DNA from: Ktedonobacterales bacterium
GTDB lineage: Bacteria > Chloroflexota > Ktedonobacteria > Ktedonobacterales > JADMIN01
Direction: 5' to 3'
DNA length: 52,198 bases
Assembly: GCA_025935195.1 (NCBI GenBank)
Contig: JAICVS010000013.1
Coordinates: 1-52,198 of the forward strand
Shown: positions 34,354 through 42,095 of the stretch, piece by piece
Numbering within the stretch: position 1 is the stretch's first letter
Layout of the letters: each line of letters begins with the position of its first letter
Program-made: the position numbers and the translations under genes
Notes under the pieces: generated by a model
What the model saw: only the letters and a program-made list of their open reading frames with translations
What the model was told of the DNA's origin: nothing
The model's database searches: none

Positions 34354-35658
34354 TTATGCCGGTGCGCCCGCGCGCGCCTCATGAGCATCATCGGTTCGTG
34401 GCGAGGCGGCGACAGGGGCGGTGGCAGGCTCGGTGGCAGGCTCGATGGCAGGCTCGATGGCAGGCTCGATGGCAGGCGCGGGCTGCGTGGTGGCGGGGCG
34501 AGCCTTCTTCTTGCCAGGCAGGATGCCTTCGTATTTGGCGATGATGCCGAGCATGACTTCGTCGGCGCCGCCGCCGATGGAGAGCAGGCGCGAGTCGCGG
34601 AAGGCGCGGGAGATGCGCGTCTCTTCCATGTAGCCCATGCCGCCGTAGTATTGCAGGCAGGTGTCGGCGACTTCGCGGGCGAGGCGGCCGGCTTTGAGCT
34701 TGGCCATGGAGGCGAGACGGGTGACGTCGTCGCCGGCGATGTATTGGTCGGCGGCGCGGTAGCAAAGGGATTTGAGGGCTTCGATCTCGGTGAGCAGCTC
34801 GCAGAGGCGGAAGTGGATGACCTGATTGTCAATCAGCGGCTGGCCGAAGGTGCTACGCTGCTGGGTGTAGGCGATGGTATCACGCACGGTCTTTTCCATG
34901 CCGGCGTAGGAGGTGATGGCGCCGACGAGACGCTCGCGCTGGAACTGCTGCATCTGGAGGATGAAGCCCATGCCTTCGGGGCCGATGGTGTTGGCCTTGG
35001 GCACACGCACGTCGTCGAGCATCAGTTCGGCGGTGTCGCTGGAGTGGTTGCCGAGCTTGCGCAGTTTGCGGCTGACGCTGAAGCCGGGCGTCTTGGTGGG
35101 GACGATGATGAGGGACATGCCGCGGTAGCCGCCCTCGTCGCTGGTGCGGGCAAGCAGGCAGACCCAATCGGCCTGGGTGCCGTTGGTGATATAGAGCTTG
35201 CGGCCGTTGATGATCCAGTCGTCGCCGTCTGAGACGGCGCGGGTGCGGATGGCGGCGACGTCGGAGCCGGCGTCTGGCTCGGTGACGCCGATGCAGCCGA
35301 CGTAGTCGCCGCGGATGCTAGGGGCGAGGAACTGCTGTTTGAGGTCGTCGGAGCCGAAGTGGGCGAGGGCGGGGGTACACATGTCGGTGTGGACGGTGAT
35401 GCCCATCGGGACGCCGGAGCAATCGGCGCGGCCCAGCTCTTCGCAGAAGACGACGGTGTAGGAGAAGTCGAGGCCCTGGCCGCCGTAGGCTTCGGGATAG
35501 GTGAGGCCGAGCAGGCCGAGATCGCCCATCCGCTTGAAGAGGTCGTGCGCGGGGAAGATGCCGGCCTCCTCCCACTCGTCGGCGTGCGGGTTGATCTCAT
35601 CTTGCACGAAGCGCCGGACGAGCTGGCGGAACATCTCGTGCTCTTGGGTGAACTGCAT
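34354..35658 (-). CDS. acyl-CoA dehydrogenase, citronellyl-CoA dehydrogenase (AtuD)-like
   Basis: FAD acyl-CoA dehydrogenase of 434 residues. The conserved GVTEPDAGSDVA, DWIINGRKLYITNGTQADW and CLQYYGGMGYMEE blocks are present. Segments such as GITVHTDMCTPALAHFGSD, DNQVIHFRLCELLTEIEALK and DVTRLASMAKLKAGRLAREV closely resemble my recollection of AtuD. AtuD oxidises citronellyl-CoA to geranyl-CoA, the substrate of geranyl-CoA carboxylase. The C-terminus has an extra tail of about 45 residues with AIEP/ATEP repeats from a 12-bp DNA repeat. The start at 35658 has CAGGAG upstream. The exact substrate needs a phylogeny. Confidence 0.88.
   Translation of the reverse strand: MQFTQEHEMFRQLVRRFVQDEINPHADEWEEAGIFPAHDLFKRMGDLGLLGLTYPEAYGGQGLDFSYTVVFCEELGRADCSGVPMGITVHTDMCTPALAHFGSDDLKQQFLAPSIRGDYVGCIGVTEPDAGSDVAAIRTRAVSDGDDWIINGRKLYITNGTQADWVCLLARTSDEGGYRGMSLIIVPTKTPGFSVSRKLRKLGNHSSDTAELMLDDVRVPKANTIGPEGMGFILQMQQFQRERLVGAITSYAGMEKTVRDTIAYTQQRSTFGQPLIDNQVIHFRLCELLTEIEALKSLCYRAADQYIAGDDVTRLASMAKLKAGRLAREVADTCLQYYGGMGYMEETRISRAFRDSRLLSIGGGADEVMLGIIAKYEGILPGKKKARPATTQPAPAIEPAIEPAIEPATEPATAPVAASPRTDDAHEARAGAPA
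34420..34479 (-). repeat. 12-bp tandem repeat in the 3' end of the AtuD-like gene
   Basis: Five units of G(G/A)TGGCAGGCTC (34420, 34432, 34444, 34456, 34468) encode the (A/T)EPA(I/T) repeat of the C-terminal tail. It is in frame and outside the conserved dehydrogenase fold. Confidence 0.85.
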
Positions 35659-35739
35659 GATGGGCGCTCCTGTTCTAGGTGTGGGGACGAGGGTTGGAAG
35701 ATGGGTACGTGACGGGCAGGATGCGGGATGAGGGACACG

Positions 35740-35759
35740 CCGCGGCATATATGCCGCGG
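35740..35759. repeat. perfect 20-bp palindrome upstream of the AtuD-like gene
   Basis: CCGCGGCATATATGCCGCGG is exactly self-complementary with no loop. It lies about 80 bases upstream of the dehydrogenase start in the 209-bp gap (35659-35867) before the DUF4926 gene, and may be a cruciform, a terminator for the DUF genes, or a protein site. Confidence 0.7.
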
Positions 35760-35780
35760 GTAATCCCGGCCCGACGCCAG

Positions 35781-35799
35781 ATGATAGATTATCCATCAT
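35781..35799. promoter_or_regulatory. candidate operator upstream of the AtuD-like gene
   Basis: ATGATAGATTATCCATCAT is an imperfect palindrome (ATGAT/ATCAT and GAT/ATC arms about a central T) with one mismatched pair. The minus strand here also contains GATAAT, a possible -10 box. No regulator gene for the catabolic cluster is visible in the window. Confidence 0.4.
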
Positions 35800-35867
35800 G
35801 GTAGCTGATCTTGGCGCGCGGGAGGGTGTAGCTGGCTGCGGGTTGTGGCAGGTGGAGGATGTGGAAT

Positions 35868-36098
35868 CTATTCAGAGGAAATGGGCGGCCACGTCTGGAC
35901 AAGCTCGATGTCTTGCTCTGTCACGTCCAGGAACGCGAGCGTTCTGCCCTGGTCATCGGCGATTTCCATCATGTACACTGGCCGGTCAGCCTGATACAAG
36001 TGGACGATTGTACCGCTCGTGCCGACTGGAAAGATATGTCCGTCGCTGGAAATAGGATGCGCGAGCCTGACGATATCCAGTTCGTTGAACGTGCGCAT
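35868..36098 (-). CDS. DUF4926-like small protein
   Basis: The 76-residue protein is beta-rich and similar to DUF4926: LDIVRLAHPISSDGHIFPVG, TSGTIVHLYQ, YMMEIADDQGRTLAFLDVTE, DIELV. DUF4926 genes often lie beside a second small gene in toxin-antitoxin-like pairs; no such partner is present here, only a DUF433 gene 63 bases upstream on the same strand. GAGGCTGAG serves as ribosome site. Confidence 0.7.
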   Translation of the reverse strand: MRTFNELDIVRLAHPISSDGHIFPVGTSGTIVHLYQADRPVYMMEIADDQGRTLAFLDVTEQDIELVQTWPPISSE

Positions 36099-36161
36099 AA
36101 TCTCAGCCTCGCGGCCAGGAGATACTCATCTGGTTGGGAATGGGGATGCCACCCTGCCGCA

Positions 36162-36392
36162 CTATCGTATCACTGAGCGGCAAGACGAGCACGTGACGGC
36201 GAGCGCGGAGCGGATCTGCTCTTCGGTCAGGTCGTATTCCACCATGATGGCTGCCGCGGAGTCGCCAGCGGCGAGGTGGCCCAGCACGACCTCGACGGGT
36301 ACGCGCGTGCCGGCGATCACTGGCGTTCCACCCATGATCTGGGGATTGACGGCAATGCCAGGGAAGATTTCGGTGGCCTGATCTCCTGCCAT
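36162..36392 (-). CDS. DUF433 antitoxin-like protein without its usual toxin
   Basis: The 76-residue protein has the DUF433 core: FPGIAVNPQIMGGTPVIAGT, RVPVEVVLGHLAAGDSAAAI and DLTEEQIRSALA. After this the family commonly reads AYAAE, while here it reads VTCSSCRSVIR, so the last codons may be frame-shifted or degraded. DUF433 genes normally overlap a DUF5615 PIN-like toxin gene; none follows in the 63-bp gap. It looks like a relic of a toxin-antitoxin module. Confidence 0.75.
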   Translation of the reverse strand: MAGDQATEIFPGIAVNPQIMGGTPVIAGTRVPVEVVLGHLAAGDSAAAIMVEYDLTEEQIRSALAVTCSSCRSVIR

Positions 36393-36450
36393 AGCATACG
36401 CCTTTTCTCAGCTATCGGTCACTCACATTCTAGCATGCCGGCCAGTACGC

Positions 36451-37860
36451 TCACTCCGGTGCCGGCAGCAGATCGCGCACGTTGGGCTGATCGCGCAGGG
36501 ACCAGACGCGGGCGATCAGGCGGTCAATCTCGGCGGGGGGAGCGGCGTCGCGGTAGGCGGCGAGGCGGCGGGCTTTGTCCTCCAGCTCGGCGCGGGTGAG
36601 GCTGTTGCCGGGGTCGCCCTTGGGGGTGTCTACGCGCGCGGTGAGCGTGCGGCCGTCGCTGGTTTCGACATCCACGAGGCCGATCCAGCGCGCGGGGTAG
36701 GCGGCGTCAACCTCTGGGTCGCGGATCATCGCGACGCGGGCGGCGAAGGCGCGCAGGGCGGGATCGCGCAGGGCGTCGTCGCTGAAGTCGGAGATGCCAG
36801 CATGGCCGCGCAGGGCGATCAGGGCGAGCACGAAGCCCATCGAGAACTTCGACTGGTGGATGGTGCGCGCATCTGACGCGGGGCCGAGCACGTCAATCGC
36901 GGCCTGGTGGACGCGGGCGCGGACATGGGCGATCTCATCGGGAGCGAGGCTGTGATCGCGCATGAGCTGGAGCAGCGCGTCGGCGGCGGGGTGCGTGTGG
37001 CGGCAGGAGGCGTAGTACTTGAAGCTCGTTTCACCGATGGCCCAGCGCGTGCCGAGGCCGTCCGTGAGCCTGGCGGGGTCGGCGTCGCTGGACATGCCGG
37101 CGGCCATGCCCTGCGCACCTTCGAGGATGCGCGCGGCGCCGGTGAGGCCGTCGCGGGCGAGGTAGGCGGCGAGCAGGCCATCCGCCGCGGCCTTGGCGGT
37201 GTGGAGCTGCTTGGAGTCGGCGGCGTCGCGCAGGAACTCCCAGAGGCCGGCGGCCTGGGTGCCGGCGGAGCCGAGCGCGTGCAACATCGTCTCCGCGTCC
37301 GCGCCGAGGATGTGGGCGACGTCGGCCGCGGCGGCAAGGGTGCCGGCGGTGCCGGTGGTGTGGAAGACGCGGTAGTGCGAGCGGCCGAGGAACTCGCCCA
37401 CGCGGATGCCGGCCTCGTAGCCGGCGACGCCCGCGGCGATCAGGTCGCGGCCGCTGGCGCTGGTCTCCTGCGCGGCGGCGAGGACGGCGGGCCAGACGAC
37501 GGCGCCGGGGTGGAAGACGGAGCCGTTATGCACGTCGTCCTGCTCGACGACGTGGGAGGCGGCGGCATTGACGAGCGCGGCGAAGAGCGGCGAGGTGTGG
37601 CGGCGCGAGACGAGCAGCTCGCTGGGGCCGTCGGCCGGGCCCATGCGCGCGGCGAAGCGCTCCAGCGCGGTGACGGGGCGGGCAGTGCGGCCGGCGAGGG
37701 CGGAGGTGAGCCAGTCGAGGAAGAGGTCTTCGGCGCGGGCGACGGCGGCGGCGGGGAGATCGTCATAGCGCAGGGCAGCGAGGAAGGCGGCCAGCGCGCG
37801 TGTGGTGCCGGCGGGCGCGGCAGCGGTCGCGGGGGATGGATGCTCGGCGAGCGTGCTCAT
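36451..37860 (-). CDS. MmgE/PrpD-family dehydratase
   Basis: The 469-residue protein belongs to the MmgE/PrpD family (2-methylcitrate dehydratase, cis-aconitate decarboxylase and relatives). Visible blocks are SHVVEQDDVHNGSVFHPGAV, GYEAGIRVGEFLG, YRVFHTTGTAGTLAAAADVA, KYYASCRHTHPAADALL and FSMGFVLALIALRG. The family is functionally mixed, so the substrate is not certain; in this setting a dehydration or hydration of a branched dicarboxylate is plausible. Its ATG overlaps the MaoC stop by four bases (ATGA), which implies coupled translation and a shared pathway. Confidence 0.88.
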   Translation of the reverse strand: MSTLAEHPSPATAAAPAGTTRALAAFLAALRYDDLPAAAVARAEDLFLDWLTSALAGRTARPVTALERFAARMGPADGPSELLVSRRHTSPLFAALVNAAASHVVEQDDVHNGSVFHPGAVVWPAVLAAAQETSASGRDLIAAGVAGYEAGIRVGEFLGRSHYRVFHTTGTAGTLAAAADVAHILGADAETMLHALGSAGTQAAGLWEFLRDAADSKQLHTAKAAADGLLAAYLARDGLTGAARILEGAQGMAAGMSSDADPARLTDGLGTRWAIGETSFKYYASCRHTHPAADALLQLMRDHSLAPDEIAHVRARVHQAAIDVLGPASDARTIHQSKFSMGFVLALIALRGHAGISDFSDDALRDPALRAFAARVAMIRDPEVDAAYPARWIGLVDVETSDGRTLTARVDTPKGDPGNSLTRAELEDKARRLAAYRDAAPPAEIDRLIARVWSLRDQPNVRDLLPAPE

Positions 37861-38366
37861 GGGGTGCCTCCTTCCGGCGTGAGGCGGGGGATGGTGGGCG
37901 CGTGGCCGCGCTTGTAGACGAGGATGGTGCGCTTGAAGGTGATGACGGTCTCGCCGCGCTGATTGTACCCCGTGGTGCGGACGGTGACGATGCCGACGGT
38001 GGGGCGCGACTTCGACTCGCGCGCCTCCAGCACTTCGGACTGCGAGTAGATGGTGTCGCCCTCGAAGACGGGGTGCGGCAGGCGCACGTCGTCCCAGCCA
38101 AGGTTGGCGAAGACGTTTTGAGAGATGTCGCTGACGCTCTGACCGGTGACGAGCGCGAGCGTGAACGTCGAATCTACCAGCGGCCGGCCGAACTCGGTCT
38201 GGGCGGCGTAGTGGTGGTCGAAGTGGATGGGGGCGGTGTTCTGGGTGAGCAGGGTGAACCAGATGTTATCGGTGGTGGTGACGGTGCGGCCGAGGGGATG
38301 CTGATAGACATCACCGACGGTGAAATCTTCGTAGAAGCGGCCGCGCCAGCCCTCTTTGATGGTCAT
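37857..38366 (-). CDS. MaoC-like hydratase/dehydratase
   Basis: Hot-dog-fold enoyl-CoA hydratase-like protein of 169 residues. APIHFDHHYAAQTEFGRPLV corresponds to the MaoC catalytic Asp/His segment, and VYQHPLGRTVTTTDNIWFTL and PVFEGDTIYSQSEVLEARES match the mesaconyl/itaconyl-CoA hydratase-like subgroup. Together with MmgE/PrpD and a nearby class III CoA-transferase it suggests handling of branched C5-C6 dicarboxylyl-CoA intermediates; this is inference. The gene is divergent from the M48-like gene. Confidence 0.87.
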   Translation of the reverse strand: MTIKEGWRGRFYEDFTVGDVYQHPLGRTVTTTDNIWFTLLTQNTAPIHFDHHYAAQTEFGRPLVDSTFTLALVTGQSVSDISQNVFANLGWDDVRLPHPVFEGDTIYSQSEVLEARESKSRPTVGIVTVRTTGYNQRGETVITFKRTILVYKRGHAPTIPRLTPEGGTP

Positions 38367-38491
38367 GGGATGCTATGTCCTCTCCGCGAGCGCCTGATCG
38401 CCTCCCCTCCATCATAGCCCATGCCGTGAGGGATGGTAGCGTGTGCCCGGATGCAGAATATTCATGAGCGATGAACTTTCCCTTCACCTTC

Positions 38492-38520
38492 TTGACACCT
38501 CGCCTCCTTCAGCGTATTGT
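38492..38520 (+). promoter_or_regulatory. promoter of the M48-like gene
   Basis: A perfect TTGACA (38492-38497) and TATTGT (38515-38520) are 17 bases apart. The predicted leader to the ATG at 38626 is about 100 bases. The 259-bp gap between the divergent MaoC and M48-like genes is locally richer in A+T than its surroundings. Confidence 0.6.
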
Positions 38521-38625
38521 ATGGCAACTTCACCTGGAGTCTGCTATGGATTTGGCATAGCATGAAGCAATTGTCTGCATTGGTCATGACGTTGAACGGT
38601 GCGCTAGTGAAATGAGGCAACAGCT

Positions 38626-39582
38626 ATGGTCCAGCAGCCCTCTGTGCAAGCCATCTCCCAGGACGAGCTGAAGAACTTGCTTCACCGTTCGGAGGACTCG
38701 CGCTATCTGCTCGCGCTGCTCACCTCGCTTGCCGTGCTTGCCTTTACTCTTTATGTCATCTCCCAAACAGGGGTGGCGTTCCTGATAGTGATCGCGGTCG
38801 TGGTCTTTGGCGTTTGGTTTGCCACCCAGATACTCCAAGCGCGGCTGATTGGCAACGCCGCGCGCGTCTCACCGCTCAACTTTCCCGAGATGTATCGGGT
38901 GCTGGAAGGCGTCAAGCAGCGACTGGACTATAAGGAGCCAGTGCATATCTACGTCGTCGAGTCAGGTGATCTCAACGGCTTCCTCTATCGCTTCTTTCGC
39001 ACGCGCTTCATCGTGCTCAACTCCGAGCTCGTCACTGCCATGATGGAGCAGGGCGACTTGATGCAACTGACCTGGATCGTCGCGCGTTTTGTTGGATCCT
39101 TGAAGACCAAACATCTGCGTCTCGAATACATTCGCCTCCTCATCGGCGCGCTCCAGGGAACTGGGATATTCAATTTCTTGCTACTGCCCTACGAGCGCGC
39201 CACGCAGTACTCCGGCGACCAGATCGGCCTTGCGCTCTGCGGCGACCTTGGGCAGGCGCACCTTGCCATGCTGAAGTTCGTCGCTGGCAAAGACCTGGCG
39301 CAGCACGTGAACCCCTGGGCCTTCATTGTCCAGGCCAGCGAAATCCGGCACACGTTCTTCGGATGGTACTCGCAGATCTTCCAGCGCCATCCGCATTGGA
39401 CCAATCGCTACCTCAACCTGCTGGACTTCACCCAGAAGACGAACCGCGCCCACTATGACAGCTACCTCCTGGCTCACGGCATCGATCCGCTGCTGGTGGA
39501 TAAGGTGTTGTCCCAGGGCTATGCTGCTAGCGTCGAAGCGCCGGCTGTTACATTCTCGATGCCGCCCCGACAGCGCCCATAA
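38626..39582 (+). CDS. M48-peptidase-like membrane protein lacking the HExxH site
   Basis: The 318-residue protein has two N-terminal transmembrane helices (about 27-70) and then a domain laid out like M48/HtpX proteases: VHIYVVESGDLNGFLYRFFR, TRFIVLNSELVTAMMEQGDL, then LMQLTWIVARFVGS where active members carry HExxH, and later LLLPYERATQYSGDQIGLAL where they have the third ligand region. The zinc-binding histidines are absent, so I read it as a pseudo-protease that may bind rather than cut substrates. It is the only plus-strand gene in the catabolic cluster and has its own promoter. AGG ten bases before the ATG serves as ribosome site. Confidence 0.75.
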   Translation: MVQQPSVQAISQDELKNLLHRSEDSRYLLALLTSLAVLAFTLYVISQTGVAFLIVIAVVVFGVWFATQILQARLIGNAARVSPLNFPEMYRVLEGVKQRLDYKEPVHIYVVESGDLNGFLYRFFRTRFIVLNSELVTAMMEQGDLMQLTWIVARFVGSLKTKHLRLEYIRLLIGALQGTGIFNFLLLPYERATQYSGDQIGLALCGDLGQAHLAMLKFVAGKDLAQHVNPWAFIVQASEIRHTFFGWYSQIFQRHPHWTNRYLNLLDFTQKTNRAHYDSYLLAHGIDPLLVDKVLSQGYAASVEAPAVTFSMPPRQRP

Positions 39583-39616
39583 GCCACTATGGGCCAAGCG
39601 CACGCGGTCTATATCG

Positions 39617-40804
39617 CTAGATGGCGCCTTCCGCACGCAGGCGGGCGATCTCGCCGTCGCCGTAGCCGAGCTCACGCAGGATGGCGTCGGTGTGCTGGCC
39701 GGCGGTGGGGATGGGGTCCATGCGCGGCTCGACACCGGCGAGGGTGACGGGCGGGAGCAGGGCGCGCAGCGGGCCGGCGGGTGAATCCACCTCGCGCCAG
39801 CGGTCGCGCGCGACGAGCTGAGGGTGATCCCAGAAGCCTTGCACGCTGTTCAGGCGCGCGTTGGCGATGCCGGCGCGATCCAGCCGGGCGATTACGTCGT
39901 CGGCCGTCAGGGGAGCGAAGGCCGCCGCGATGATCGCGTGCAGGGTGGCGCGGTTGGCGGTACGGGCGGCGATGGTGGTGAAGCGCGGATCGGCGATGAG
40001 ATCGGGCTGTTCGAGCACGACGGCACAGAACGCCGCCCACTCGCGCTCGTTCTGTACGGCGAGGTTGACCTGCGTGCCGTCGCCGGCCGGGTAGGGGCCG
40101 TAGGGGGCGATGGTGGCGTGGTGCGCGCCGGAGCGCGGCGGCGGCGTGCCGCCGTAGGCCGTGTAATAGGCGGGCTGGGCAATCCACTCGCCCAGCGCGT
40201 CGAAGAGCGAGACCGCCAGCGCGGCGCCGCGGCCGGTGCGCTCGCGGGCGTAGAGGGCGGTGAGGATGCCGGAGTAGGCGTACATGCCAGCGGCGATGTC
40301 GGCGACGGAGATGCCGGCCTTGGCGGGATGCTCGGGCGTGCCGGTGACGGAGACGACGCCAGTCTCGGCCTGGATGAGCATGTCGTAGGCCTTCTTGTCG
40401 CGGTAGGGGCCTCCGTCGCCGTAACCGGAGATGTCGCAGACGATGAGGCGCGGGTAGCGCGCGGTGAGGGCGTCGGCGGCGAGGCCGAGGCGCGCGGCGG
40501 CGCCGGGGGCGAGGTTTTGCGTGAAGACATCGCCGGTGGCGAGTAGGCGATGCAGGATGGTGAGGGCGTCGGGATGTTTCAAGTCGAGGGTGAGGCTCTC
40601 TTTGGAGCGGTTGAGCCAGACGAAGTAGCTGGAGAGGCCGCGCACGGCGGTGTCGTAGTGGCGGGCGATGTCGCCGGCGCCGGTGCGCTCGATCTTGATC
40701 ACGCGGGCGCCCAGATCGGCGAGCTGGCGGGTGGCGAAGGGCGCGGCGACGGCCTGTTCCAGCGAGACGACGGTGACGCCGCTGAGGGGCAGAGGGAGTG
40801 TCAT
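39617..40804 (-). CDS. class III CoA-transferase (CaiB/BaiF family)
   Basis: The 395-residue protein moves CoA between carboxylic acids through an Asp-linked anhydride. PFATRQLADLGARVIKIER, RHYDTAVRGLSSYFVWLNRSK, LDLKHPDAL, the catalytic Asp region YDMLIQAETGVVSVTGTPEH and AGISVADIAAGMYA are typical. The start at 40804 follows GAGG. It lies 20 bases after the second acyl-CoA dehydrogenase gene on the same strand. The CoA donor is unknown; succinyl-CoA and acyl-CoA products of the pathway are candidates. Confidence 0.93.
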   Translation of the reverse strand: MTLPLPLSGVTVVSLEQAVAAPFATRQLADLGARVIKIERTGAGDIARHYDTAVRGLSSYFVWLNRSKESLTLDLKHPDALTILHRLLATGDVFTQNLAPGAAARLGLAADALTARYPRLIVCDISGYGDGGPYRDKKAYDMLIQAETGVVSVTGTPEHPAKAGISVADIAAGMYAYSGILTALYARERTGRGAALAVSLFDALGEWIAQPAYYTAYGGTPPPRSGAHHATIAPYGPYPAGDGTQVNLAVQNEREWAAFCAVVLEQPDLIADPRFTTIAARTANRATLHAIIAAAFAPLTADDVIARLDRAGIANARLNSVQGFWDHPQLVARDRWREVDSPAGPLRALLPPVTLAGVEPRMDPIPTAGQHTDAILRELGYGDGEIARLRAEGAI

Positions 40805-40824
40805 GGCAACCTCGATCAGCTCGC

Positions 40825-41985
40825 TCAATACGAGCGGGGCAGGCCAAGCACATGCTCGGCGACGTAGGCCAGGACGAGGTTGTTGGCGATGGGCGCGGTG
40901 CGATAGAGGCGCGTCTCGCGCCACTTGCGCTCGACATGGTACTCGCTCGCCAGGCCGTAGCCGCCGAGCGTCGCCATCGCGGCGTCCGCCGCCTCCCACG
41001 AGGCTTCGGATGCGAGGTACTTCGCCATGTTGGCCTCGGGTCCGCAGGGCTGGCGCGTGTCGAAGAGCGCGGCGGCTTTGAGGCGCATCAGGTCGGCGGC
41101 CTCGATGGACATGTGGGCTTTAGCGATGGGGAACTGCACGCCCTGGTTCTGGCCGATGGGCCGGCCGAAGACGACGCGGGAGCTGGCGTAGCTGGTGGCG
41201 CGCTCGACGAACCAGCGCCCGTCGCCGATGCACTCGCTGGCGATCAGGATACGCTCCGCGTTCAGGCCGTCTAGCAGATAGGCGAAGCCGCGGCCCTCTT
41301 CGCCGATCAGTGCGTCGGCCGGCACCTCTAGCTCGGAGATGAAGAGCGCGTTGGTCTCGTGGTTGATCATGGTGGCGATGGGCACAGCGGAGATGGCGTC
41401 ACCGGCGGCGCCCGTGTCAACGAGGAAGAGGCTCATGCCGTCGGTCTTCTTGCGCCCGTGCTCGATGGGGGTCGTGCGCGCGAGCAGGATCATCAGGTCG
41501 GAGTGCTGGTAGCGTGAGGTGAAGACCTTCTGGCCACTGATGACGTAGCCGCGGTCGGTCTTGCGGGCGAAGGTCTTGATCTGGGTGGTGTCGGAGCCGG
41601 CGTCCGGCTCGGTGACGCCAAAGGCCTGGAGCCGCAATTCGCCGGAGGCGATCTGGGGCAGGTAGCGGCGCTTCTGTTCCGCGCCGCCGTGGCGCAGCAG
41701 CGCGCCCATCGTGTACATCTGCGCGTGGCAGGCCGCGCCGGAGCCGCCGGAGCGATTGATCTCCTCCAGCACGATCGCCGCCTCGGTGACGCCCATGCCG
41801 CCGCCGCCGTATTCCTCGGGGATGAGCACGCCGAGCCAGCCGGCCTCGCTCATGGCATGCACGAACTCCTCGGGGTACGCTTTGCGCTCGTCGCAGCCGC
41901 GCCAATAGTCGAGGTCGAAGCGCTCGCACAGCAGCCGCACGGAGGCGCGGACGTCGTTTTGCAGCTCGGTGTACGTGAAGTCCAT
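40825..41985 (-). CDS. acyl-CoA dehydrogenase, second paralogue
   Basis: FAD acyl-CoA dehydrogenase of 386 residues with GVTEPDAGSDTTQIKTFA, GYVISGQKVFTSRYQHSDLM, RILIASECIGDGRWFVERAT and MATLGGYGLASEYHVERKWR. It is only distantly like the AtuD-like paralogue at 34354-35658 and lacks its tail. The conserved Glu of short-chain members is not seen at the GGYGLASEY position, so catalytic base placement differs. GAGGAGG precedes the ATG at 41985. It sits between the CoA-transferase and carboxyltransferase genes. Confidence 0.92.
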   Translation of the reverse strand: MDFTYTELQNDVRASVRLLCERFDLDYWRGCDERKAYPEEFVHAMSEAGWLGVLIPEEYGGGGMGVTEAAIVLEEINRSGGSGAACHAQMYTMGALLRHGGAEQKRRYLPQIASGELRLQAFGVTEPDAGSDTTQIKTFARKTDRGYVISGQKVFTSRYQHSDLMILLARTTPIEHGRKKTDGMSLFLVDTGAAGDAISAVPIATMINHETNALFISELEVPADALIGEEGRGFAYLLDGLNAERILIASECIGDGRWFVERATSYASSRVVFGRPIGQNQGVQFPIAKAHMSIEAADLMRLKAAALFDTRQPCGPEANMAKYLASEASWEAADAAMATLGGYGLASEYHVERKWRETRLYRTAPIANNLVLAYVAEHVLGLPRSY

Positions 41986-42026
41986 GGTTTCGCCTCCTCG
42001 TGGACGGCTGGCTGGCGGGGCTGGCC

Positions 42027-42085
42027 GGCGGTTAAAACCGCGCCTGAAGGCGGCTCGCGCCGCCACGATGTCCGCCTGCGCGGAC
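42027..42085 (+). repeat. dispersed inverted-repeat element, copy E
   Basis: Starts GGCGGTTAAAACCGCGCCTG (one base changed), has a few extra bases in the middle, and ends with GTCCGC-CTGC-GCGGAC. It fills the gap between the acyl-CoA dehydrogenase and carboxyltransferase genes within a probable operon. Confidence 0.87.
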
Positions 42086-42095
42086 AGAGACACTG

